Assembly: GCF_900129025.1 (NCBI RefSeq)
Contig: NZ_FQUM01000006.1
Coordinates: forward strand, 334,987-398,986
Source: Mariniphaga anaerophila
GTDB lineage: Bacteria > Bacteroidota > Bacteroidia > Bacteroidales > Prolixibacteraceae
Length of the DNA stretch: 64,000 bases
Direction of reading: 5' to 3'
Below the pieces are notes generated by a model that was not told the origin of the DNA, ran no database searches, and worked only from the letters and a program-made list of their open reading frames with translations. Every line of letters begins with the position of its first letter. Within the stretch, counting starts at the first letter, position 1. The position numbers were made by a program, and so were the translations under genes. Below, piece after piece: positions 33,048-40,570 of this stretch.

Positions 33048-33695
33048 ATGGCAACAACAGTACTAATTGCAGACGACCACCAACTTTTCAGAGAAGGGTT
33101 GGTAAACTTAATTTCTTCGGCTCCGGATATTGAAGTAATAGCCGAGGCCAAAGATGGCAAAGAAGCAACAGAAAGAGCAAAAAAAATTAACCCCGAAGTA
33201 GTTCTAATCGATATCGGAATGCCTGTAATGAACGGTATTGAGGCAACCCGAATCATCAAAAAAGATAATCCAAAAATAAAGGTCATTGCGGTTTCCATGC
33301 ACTCTGACCGGCAATTTGTGAAAGGTGCACTCGAGGCAGGAGCTGACGGATACCTGCTAAAAAACTGCACATACAGACAACTTATCGATGCCATCCAATC
33401 CGTAATATCAGGAAAAAAATACCTGAGTGACGATATCACAGAAATGGTTATTCAGGGATACCTCGACCCGGAAGACGATACTCCCGAAGGACAGGTAGAT
33501 CTCTCGGAAAGAGAACTGGAAGTACTTAAGCTTTATGCCGAAGGAAAATCAACCCGGGAAATTTCCGAAAAACTTTTCATCAGTGTAAAAACAGTTGGAA
33601 CACATAAACAACACATTTTCGAAAAACTCGGATTAAGCAGCAATGCCGACATGGTTAAATACGCCATAAAAGAAGGCCTGATACAACTGCATTAA
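33048..33695 (+). CDS. NarL/FixJ-family response regulator
   Basis: A 215-residue DNA-binding regulator, the probable output of the kinase 5 bp upstream. The N-terminal receiver holds acidic pair Asp9/Asp10 (IADDH), phospho-acceptor Asp55 (LIDIGMP) and the Lys in LLKNC. A short linker (DPEDDTPEGQ) leads to a LuxR-type helix-turn-helix: LSERELEVLKLYAEGKSTREISEKLFISVKTVGTHKQHIFEKL, the standard GerE fold. Targets are unknown; the divergent T9SS protease genes and the M28 peptidase on either side are candidates only by position. Confidence 0.93.
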   Translation: MATTVLIADDHQLFREGLVNLISSAPDIEVIAEAKDGKEATERAKKINPEVVLIDIGMPVMNGIEATRIIKKDNPKIKVIAVSMHSDRQFVKGALEAGADGYLLKNCTYRQLIDAIQSVISGKKYLSDDITEMVIQGYLDPEDDTPEGQVDLSERELEVLKLYAEGKSTREISEKLFISVKTVGTHKQHIFEKLGLSSNADMVKYAIKEGLIQLH

Positions 33696-33706
33696 AAATA
33701 CCGGCA

Positions 33707-35176
33707 CTACAAGTTTTCATCATTGGCAACACCTAGTACGCCGAGATAAATCAACTTGGCGGCATCTTCCATAATTTCAGGAGTGAGTACATCTGTTTTA
33801 TCCAACGGATGGTGATAATACACCGGATGTACAGAATTACTAGTCCACAACGAAAAAGTTGCTATTCCCGCATTTTCAAATATTGATGCATCGGAGCGGG
33901 GACGCCCATAATTTTTTCGCTGTTCTGAAGCTTTCATTTCCCGGTGCAGGTAATTTTTATTCACCTGTTCGAAATGACGAAACAACCCAGGAAAAGTCTT
34001 CCCGTTGGAAACAAAAAAACCTGTTCCATTCCCAACCATATCAAGGTTAATCATCATTAATGTTTTATCAACCGGGAAAAGTAGATTGCTTACATAATAC
34101 TTGCTCCCATACAACCCGCACTCTTCGCCACCAAACAGAATAAACAGGACAGAACGCTTTGGTTTTACGTCGGATTGAGCCAGCGCCTTTGCTGCGCCCA
34201 AAATATCTGCTACTCCCGAGCCGTTATCCAGTGCGCCAGGAAACGTTTCACCCAAATATCCTTGTCCGTCCAGGTGACCGCCAACAATTATCACTTCGTC
34301 TTTCAAAACAGGATCACTCCCCTCAATTACCCCAACCACATTGCAGGATTCTGCCATGGGAAAATGTTTTGTCTCTGCGGAAATTGTTACTTGCTGACCC
34401 GTATTTAAAGCAAATGAAAACGGCTCCATCGTCCCTAGCTTCTTCTTTACTTCATCGTAATTTTTCCCTGAATCGGAGAATAGTTGCTGAACAACTTTTT
34501 TGTCGATATGCGCATAAATAAAATTCTCAAGATGAATTGTATTTGGATTGGCTGTTTTTCCTGCATACAAAAGGCCTGCAGCGCCATGAGCCAATGCATT
34601 TTCAAGTTTATAGCGATGATAGGCATACGGCGTCCATTTTACCTGAACAGTATCGTTTTTTGTGTACGGAACACCAGATTCCAGAATTACTATTTTCCCT
34701 TTGACATCAACATTCTCATAACTATCGTACCCCAACTCCAAAGCAGTAATTCCAAAGCCTACGTAAACCAACTCACCAGTTACCGTTCCCGATGCCGAAT
34801 TTGAACCCGGGAAATAGTCATCAGGAAATGAATACTGCGTCTCCTTCGAATCAAAAGAGTAGGACAGACTTCCGGTAGAATATACTTCTGTAAAAGCGTT
34901 AGGAAAACGCTGGAAATAACTTCCTTTGTTAGCCGGAAGAATTCCCCATTCTGAAAATTTATCGGCACACCACTTTGCCGCCTCAAGATACTCGGGAGAA
35001 CCCGACAAACGTCCTTTGTACTTTTCTGAACTCAACTCTTCGACAAACCCAAGTATTTCGTGACTGGAAATCGAGTGAAACCCATTGAGCAGGGCTTTAT
35101 CTTGTTCAGGTTGTGCAGAAGCGGTGTACAACAGCATCAAAAAAGACAGGAACAGTATTTCTGTTTTGTATTTCAT
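33707..35176 (-). CDS. M28-family zinc aminopeptidase with PA domain, exported
   Basis: A 489-residue exocytoplasmic metallopeptidase. The ATG at 35176 begins the signal peptide (MKYKTEILFLSFLMLLYTASAQ); an in-frame ATG ten codons upstream would add polar sequence. A protease-associated (PA) insert lies around residues 125-260 (YENVDVKGKIVILESG, AHGAAGLLYAG). The dinuclear zinc site follows the M28 pattern: His and Asp in VGGHLDGQG, Asp in PGALDNGSGVADI, the Glu pair in FGGEECGLYGSKYY, Asp in INLDMVG, and the final His in VYYHHPLDKTD. Related enzymes remove N-terminal residues from peptides in the periplasm. Convergent with the response regulator gene (11-bp gap). Confidence 0.9.
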   Translation of the reverse strand: MKYKTEILFLSFLMLLYTASAQPEQDKALLNGFHSISSHEILGFVEELSSEKYKGRLSGSPEYLEAAKWCADKFSEWGILPANKGSYFQRFPNAFTEVYSTGSLSYSFDSKETQYSFPDDYFPGSNSASGTVTGELVYVGFGITALELGYDSYENVDVKGKIVILESGVPYTKNDTVQVKWTPYAYHRYKLENALAHGAAGLLYAGKTANPNTIHLENFIYAHIDKKVVQQLFSDSGKNYDEVKKKLGTMEPFSFALNTGQQVTISAETKHFPMAESCNVVGVIEGSDPVLKDEVIIVGGHLDGQGYLGETFPGALDNGSGVADILGAAKALAQSDVKPKRSVLFILFGGEECGLYGSKYYVSNLLFPVDKTLMMINLDMVGNGTGFFVSNGKTFPGLFRHFEQVNKNYLHREMKASEQRKNYGRPRSDASIFENAGIATFSLWTSNSVHPVYYHHPLDKTDVLTPEIMEDAAKLIYLGVLGVANDENL

Positions 35177-35456
35177 CTCATTAAAATTGTACGTTTTCAA
35201 ATGCATTTATCTCATTCTATCGTTTATCTCAAGGGTATTCGATAGAATTCGCAAGCTCATTTCGATGAAACTTCCATGATTCCAATTGTGCTTGTTTGTG
35301 AAGCATAGTTGCATAGTCCCTTCATCTGTATATTGCTTTTCAAAAATAAAAAAGATAACCGGCTACCCCAATATTTATATAAAAGAATACTGGCATAAAT
35401 CCGGCATCAAAGCAAATAAATCCCTGTTTTTATGCAAAGCGACTACAGGACAAGAT
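35177..35456. other. intergenic region, nothing further recognised
   Basis: Between the M28 start and the terminator of the TonB receptor I see no gene, repeat or consensus promoter box. It must hold the M28 promoter, on the minus strand, in a form I cannot recognise. Confidence 0.4.
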
Positions 35457-35492
35457 AAAAAAAAGGCTGCCCTTTTTAACCGGACAGCCTTT
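35457..35492 (-). terminator. intrinsic terminator of the TonB-dependent receptor gene
   Basis: The stem AAAGGCTGCC / GGACAGCCTTT (35462-35471 with 35482-35492, one bulge) is followed on the minus strand by eight U's (35457-35464), 27 bp beyond the receptor stop. Confidence 0.8.
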
Positions 35493-35519
35493 CTTTTTAA
35501 AACTACGATTTCAAAGAAA

Positions 35520-38500
35520 TCAGAAGAAATAACGAATACCTACCTGCAGTTGCCAGCACTGGTTGTAGTTGTAGTAGGTAGAATATGTTTCTGACAAATA
35601 GCTGCCATCATCTTTTTTAACCATTGAGAAGCTGGGCACATTATTGGCGTCAACATCTTCGAACTTCAAAATCTGTCCGTTGTTAGCCGAATACATGTCT
35701 TTTTCGACACCCCATTTGCTGTTCAACAGGTTTCCGAAGTTCAGGAAGTCGAGGCTAAACTGCAAAGTATTGGTTGTACCACCAACTTTAAAATAGTATT
35801 CACGAGAAAGGCGCAGGTCGAATTGATGAACCCAGGGAGCCCGTGCAGCATATGCTTCAGCATATTCGCCTTTGTGGTTTTTCAGGTATTTATCCTGTTC
35901 TACAAACTTAAAGAAAGCGTCTTCGTCTTCAGCGCTAACAAACTTAACTTCACCTTTTTCTTTCGGAATGTAAATCAGGTCTGTTGCATATCCGTCGTCA
36001 TTCATGTCGTTCGCGTAAGTAAAACTGTAACCGCCGGCAGAATATCCGGAATAGAACAAATTAACAATTGTAGAAGATTTCATTTTGTTTGCCCAAGGAA
36101 TTCTGTACGAAACAGAAGCAATTGCTTTGCTCGGCACAACATATTGCGAACGCTGAACTGCCGGCAAGTGCGGTCCGTTAACCTGAATAAGACCGTTGTA
36201 TGCAGATGCTGCATTACTTCCGGGCATGCCAGAAATTTCTTTAGACTCGGTGATGGTGTAAGCAGCCATCAGGTTCAAATCTTCAACAGGCTCGGCAGTA
36301 ACTGTAATGTTACCAATTGCACCCCAGCCCTCGCTGTTGTTTGTCAACACGTAAGCATTTTTCGAGTTGTAGCTAATACCGGAAGGATAAATATACCTGT
36401 CATCCGGGCCATTAAAACGCTGCCATGTATTATCAGGTTCTTTCAGGTCGTAATTTTTCAGCATTACTCCGTTGATGTTTTTGGTGTAAATACCTTCAAC
36501 GGTAACTGTCATCGGGAATGAAACTGGCACTTCGTAGTCTAAAGCCAACGAGCTCTTCCACACCTGAGGCATTTTAAAATCAGGGTCAATTGCATTAATA
36601 TCACGTGGCAAAACACCTTGTTCCGGAGAAATGGTGTTAGGCAGATTAAGCCTTTCAATCATTTCATTAACGTCAGTTATCATCGGACCGGCCAAGCCTG
36701 CTAAAACAGCTGCATCGGCTCCCTGGGGATTGACAACTACGTTGCCCTGTGAATCGTATTTAGTAACTGCAGCGTAACTACCCTGCACCATTCCTGAGTT
36801 AGTAGGCATATTAGTGAAGAATACCAACGGAAGCCTTCCGGCAAAAATACCTGTACCTCCACGGAGTTTCAGCGTCTGGTCACCCTTTGCATCCCATGTA
36901 AAACCAACTCTGGGTGAAAGCTGAACTTTTGCAGTTGGCCATTCGCCGGTATCAATTTTTTTACCGCCAAAGTCCAGTTCGTAAATAGCATTGTTCCGGA
37001 TGATATTATCTTGATATTTCAGGTAATCGGCCCGAATACCATATGATAATTTAAACGCAGGAGTGATGTTCCATTCATCCTGGGCATAAACTCCAATCTG
37101 GTTAAAAGCAACTTCAGCTGCCGGGTTCTTTTCCCCGTCGTAACCATAAGTAAGAGCAAAGTCTCTTGGCGCTGCCTGGTTCAGAAAATCATCGATACTT
37201 GCATAACGATAGTATCCTGTTCCGTTTCGCATATAAGAGTTGTTGGCCATTTGGTATTCGAAACTTGCACCTGCAGTAATCTTGTGGCTACTCAGGTAGA
37301 AAGTCATGTTGTCAATTACAGTAAACGTATTATTGTTTACCCCGTTATTCCAGGTAAACAGTTCGTAACCAGCCGAAATGTAAGGTTCAAGAATCTGACT
37401 TGCATCTTCTCTTACTCCCGCCATAATATCAATAAACGGAAACGGAGAAGATTCAGAACCGCGCATATCTTTTATTTTAGAATATGTGGTCAAAAACTGG
37501 TTTGAAACCTTGTCGGAAATACGGCTGTTTAAATCCAAAGAGAATGAATTTACAATATTGTCCATGGAATAAATGGAGTTAGAGAAAGCCATGGAATATT
37601 GCGAAATACGATTCATCGCTCTGTTACGGAAACCTGCATCGGTTGAATTACCATTTGTGCCGTTCCATGCCTGGTTTTTGGTGTAGTTGTAACGCAGGCT
37701 TAACTTGTTTGCGTCGTTAATATTCCAGTCGATGCGGGCCAAAAGTTTGCGGTTGCTTTCGTCAGCCGGATAGCTGTCGTATGATCCGGGATCATATCCG
37801 TAATTATCGATTAAGTGTTTTCTTACTCTTTCCATATCGGAAACACTTGCACGCGAAAGCATTTTCTTTTCATCCATAACGCCATCTTCAGACGGTCTCC
37901 AGGTTACAACCTGCCCGGGGCGCACTTCGTATTCGCCGTTAACAAAAAAGAACAATTTGTTTTTAATGATAGGGCCACCCAGGGTAGCACCGTATGTTGT
38001 CCTTGATTCTTTATCGCGTTCGCCAAAATCCTGATCACCAATACTGTTACCCCTCATGTTCTGATTGGTAAAATAAGTGTAGGCCGAACCTTTAAATTTG
38101 TTGGTTCCCGATTTGGTAATTGCATTAATACCTCCACCAATAAAGTTAGTCTGGCGCACATCAAACGGAGCAACTACTACCTGAACTTCTTCAATGGCAT
38201 CCAACGAAATTGGGTTTCCTCCACCGGGCAGCCTTGAGCTCAATCCGAAGTTGTTGTTAAAGTTTGCACCATCCACGGTAAAGTTTGTGGAACGGCCATC
38301 GCCTCCGGCAAAACTCATCCCGTTGGCGTAGGGCGAAATCCGTGCAATGTCAGAAATACTTCTGTTGATGGTTGGCATAGCAGTCATCTGCTCATTTGAA
38401 ATGTTGGTTGTTGCACCGGTTTTATCGGTTTGAAAAGCAGAAGCTTTTCGTCCTACCACCAAAATTTCACCAACATCAACCGTACTTTCCGCCAAAGTAG

Positions 38501-38825
38501 CATCCAGCACAAATGTTTCACCTAAATACAACCTAACATCTGTGTAGGTCTTTTTCGCATATCCTATAAACGAAATTTCAACTTTGTACGGACCACCCGG
38601 TCGCATACCCTGAAGGTTGAATTTACCTTCAGTATTGGTAATTGTACCATACTGAGTCCCAGATGGTTCATGCACCGCAACCACTGTGGCTCCGGGCAAC
38701 ATCTCTCCTTGGTCGCTGGAAACAAAACCGTTCATTCCTGAGGTGGTTACCTGAGAGTAAACAGCATTCCCTAAAAACAACAAAAAAGTGAGTGTTAAAG
38801 TGAATCGAAATAACTTCATTTTCAT
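35520..38825 (-). CDS. Oar-like TonB-dependent outer-membrane receptor
   Basis: An 1101-residue outer-membrane protein. After a signal peptide (ending AVYSQ) comes a carboxypeptidase-regulatory-like domain (~30-115, GFVSSDQGEMLPGATVVAVH...ITNTEGKFNLQGM). A plug domain follows (~120-260, including ITKSGTNKFKGSAYTYF and DAIEEVQVVVAPFDVRQ), then a long beta-barrel ending in a terminal aromatic strand (CWQLQVGIRYFF). The plug and barrel features match Oar proteins, which import or export peptides and proteins in Bacteroidota and Myxococcota. No SusD partner is adjacent, so it is not a classic SusC glycan importer. Given the nearby T9SS proteases and M28 peptidase, peptide uptake is an attractive guess. 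Confidence 0.88.
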   Translation of the reverse strand: MKMKLFRFTLTLTFLLFLGNAVYSQVTTSGMNGFVSSDQGEMLPGATVVAVHEPSGTQYGTITNTEGKFNLQGMRPGGPYKVEISFIGYAKKTYTDVRLYLGETFVLDATLAESTVDVGEILVVGRKASAFQTDKTGATTNISNEQMTAMPTINRSISDIARISPYANGMSFAGGDGRSTNFTVDGANFNNNFGLSSRLPGGGNPISLDAIEEVQVVVAPFDVRQTNFIGGGINAITKSGTNKFKGSAYTYFTNQNMRGNSIGDQDFGERDKESRTTYGATLGGPIIKNKLFFFVNGEYEVRPGQVVTWRPSEDGVMDEKKMLSRASVSDMERVRKHLIDNYGYDPGSYDSYPADESNRKLLARIDWNINDANKLSLRYNYTKNQAWNGTNGNSTDAGFRNRAMNRISQYSMAFSNSIYSMDNIVNSFSLDLNSRISDKVSNQFLTTYSKIKDMRGSESSPFPFIDIMAGVREDASQILEPYISAGYELFTWNNGVNNNTFTVIDNMTFYLSSHKITAGASFEYQMANNSYMRNGTGYYRYASIDDFLNQAAPRDFALTYGYDGEKNPAAEVAFNQIGVYAQDEWNITPAFKLSYGIRADYLKYQDNIIRNNAIYELDFGGKKIDTGEWPTAKVQLSPRVGFTWDAKGDQTLKLRGGTGIFAGRLPLVFFTNMPTNSGMVQGSYAAVTKYDSQGNVVVNPQGADAAVLAGLAGPMITDVNEMIERLNLPNTISPEQGVLPRDINAIDPDFKMPQVWKSSLALDYEVPVSFPMTVTVEGIYTKNINGVMLKNYDLKEPDNTWQRFNGPDDRYIYPSGISYNSKNAYVLTNNSEGWGAIGNITVTAEPVEDLNLMAAYTITESKEISGMPGSNAASAYNGLIQVNGPHLPAVQRSQYVVPSKAIASVSYRIPWANKMKSSTIVNLFYSGYSAGGYSFTYANDMNDDGYATDLIYIPKEKGEVKFVSAEDEDAFFKFVEQDKYLKNHKGEYAEAYAARAPWVHQFDLRLSREYYFKVGGTTNTLQFSLDFLNFGNLLNSKWGVEKDMYSANNGQILKFEDVDANNVPSFSMVKKDDGSYLSETYSTYYNYNQCWQLQVGIRYFF

Positions 38826-38850
38826 TTTGAATAGTTTTTAAAAATTGGTA

Positions 38851-38858
38851 CAAAATTA
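38851..38858 (-). promoter_or_regulatory. -7 promoter box (TAATTTTG) of the receptor gene
   Basis: Exact minus-strand TAnnTTTG, 25 bp before the ATG at 38825; no -33 partner. Confidence 0.5.
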
Positions 38859-39322
38859 GTTTTATATCTATTTGTATGTTTAGATTATTATTAATCAATG
38901 TTGAATTTTAGATTAAATTATGAATAGATTTTTGCTAATTCCAAAAATTAATTTTTGCTTTTGTGTCGACATCACAATAACCACAGTATAAAAATACAAT
39001 ATTTTAGGCGGTTACTCCCTAATAACCAACACGATAGTATCAACAATTACCAACATCAATTAATTCTATAAACAATTCTATTTCAAACTTTTATCAGTGT
39101 GCTTCTGAAATATCAACAGTTTTTGTGAAAAACAAATCTTTCAGTCCGCTAGTATATGACTATCTGTCAAAAAATACCCGGACAAATATCATATTCTGCT
39201 CTGTTTTATTTAATGAAGCCGGGTAAAACAGAAACAATTCAGACAAAAAGAGGTTATTTTGCAAATGAATTTCTATTTTTACCGCCGCTTTTTAAAGGAG
39301 ACATTCAGAAACTATTTTGGAG
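38859..39322. other. A+T-rich divergent intergenic region
   Basis: About 460 bp between the receptor and nadA. It is strongly A+T-rich with small inverted repeats (for example GTTTTT-GTG-AAAAAC near 39118) but holds no convincing reading frame, RNA gene or full promoter for nadA. Confidence 0.4.
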
Positions 39323-40315
39323 ATGGAACAGGTACAAATTGACGGGATGTTGACAGAAAAAGGTTTTATCGAAGAAGCGATAGACCCGAATCTGAAACTG
39401 GTAGAAGAAATCAACCGCCTAAGGAAGGAAAAAAATGCTGTAATACTGAGCCACTTTTATGTGGAAGGCGAATTGCAGGACATTGCCGATTATGTGGGTG
39501 ACAGCCTGGGACTGGCGCAGGCAGCAGCCAAAACCGACGCTGAAATGATTGTTTTTGTCGGTGTTCACTTTATGGCAGAAACTGCAAAAATTATCAACCC
39601 CACAAAAAAAGTCATTCTTCCCGACCTGAAAGCAAGTTGCTCCCTTGCAGAATCAGCACCGGCCGAGGCATTTGCCGAGTTCAAAGCCAAATATCCCGAA
39701 CACAAAGTTATTACGTACGTAAACGCCACAGCCGCGCTCAAAACGATGTCTGACATTGTTTGCACCTCTGCCAATGCTAAAAAAATTGTGGATAGTTTTC
39801 CGAAAAATGAAAAGCTGATTTTTGCCCCTGACAAAAACCTGGGGAACTACATAAACAGCATTACCGGCCGAAACATGGTTTTGTGGGACGGCGCCTGCAT
39901 GGTACACGAACAATACTCGGTAGAAAAAATTATTGCATTGATGGATCAGTACCCCGAAGCCGAATTCATTGCACATCCTGAGTGTGAAAAACCGGTTCTG
40001 TTACTGGCAAAGCATATTGGTTCTACCACTTCGTTATTGAATTATGCAAAAAGCAGCCCTGCTCAAAAATTCATTGTAGCAACTGAAAGCGGGATTTTAC
40101 ACCAAATGAAAAAGGACTGTCCCGATAAAATCTTTATCCCGGCTCCGTCTGCAGATTCAACCTGTGCCTGCAACGACTGCTCGTACATGAAAATGAACAA
40201 CCTGCAAAAGCTGTACATTTGCATGAAATACGAACAGCCGGAAATAACTTTACCTGCCGACGTTATTGAAAAAGCCCGCATACCGATTGAACGGATGCTG
40301 GAGATTTCAAAATAA
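39323..40315 (+). CDS. nadA: quinolinate synthase A
   Basis: A 330-residue [4Fe-4S] enzyme that condenses iminoaspartate and dihydroxyacetone phosphate to quinolinate for NAD synthesis. Conserved cysteines of the family are seen in DLKASCSLAE, DIVCTSANA, WDGACMVHEQ, HPECEKP and the C-terminal CACNDCSYM; three of these bind the cluster. The substrate-binding blocks ILSHFYVEGELQDIADYVGDSL and VFVGVHFMAETAKI are intact. The ATG at 39323 (GGAG just upstream) is preferred to an in-frame TTG two codons earlier; a start at MLTEKGF is also possible. nadB and nadC are not adjacent. Confidence 0.95.
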   Translation: MEQVQIDGMLTEKGFIEEAIDPNLKLVEEINRLRKEKNAVILSHFYVEGELQDIADYVGDSLGLAQAAAKTDAEMIVFVGVHFMAETAKIINPTKKVILPDLKASCSLAESAPAEAFAEFKAKYPEHKVITYVNATAALKTMSDIVCTSANAKKIVDSFPKNEKLIFAPDKNLGNYINSITGRNMVLWDGACMVHEQYSVEKIIALMDQYPEAEFIAHPECEKPVLLLAKHIGSTTSLLNYAKSSPAQKFIVATESGILHQMKKDCPDKIFIPAPSADSTCACNDCSYMKMNNLQKLYICMKYEQPEITLPADVIEKARIPIERMLEISK

Positions 40316-40401
40316 ATATCGAATAATAGGATTTGTTCCGCCCAAAACAACTGAAACAGCCACACCAACAGGCAAAAGAAACCCGAAAAATCGACTTACG
40401 C

Positions 40402-40566
40402 TTAACTGCCCCCACAATTGGCCCGCTCGTATTTTTCCATTAAATCGGTAAGCAGGATCAATTCTTGCAGGTCTTCATCGGTTTTCTGCAGTTCGCACAA
40501 TTGGATGAACCTGTTCAGCGCGTTTCGGTATTCTTCCTCGGTTTCTATTTCAGTAATTTTTTGCAT
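40402..40566 (-). CDS. 54-residue protein downstream of polA, HigA-N-terminus-like
   Basis: ATG at 40566, TAA at 40402, starting 4 bp after the polA stop and so probably translated from the polA message. The product begins MQKITEIETEEEYRNALNRF and continues with two amphipathic helices ending LTDLMEKYERANCGGS. The pattern T-E-E-E-Y-x-x-A-L ... L-x-x-L-x-x-L-x-x-x-Y-E matches the helices that precede the helix-turn-helix in HigA-type antitoxins, yet no DNA-binding domain follows and no toxin gene is present. It may be a stand-alone helical hairpin or the remnant of an antitoxin. Its compact, acidic composition and tight spacing favour a real gene. Confidence 0.65.
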   Translation of the reverse strand: MQKITEIETEEEYRNALNRFIQLCELQKTDEDLQELILLTDLMEKYERANCGGS

Positions 40567-40570
40567 ACAA

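Noticed and set aside
35823..36521. 232-codon open frame on the plus strand
   Set aside because: Lies entirely inside the TonB-dependent receptor gene on the other strand; composition is that of an antisense frame, with no promoter or family features.
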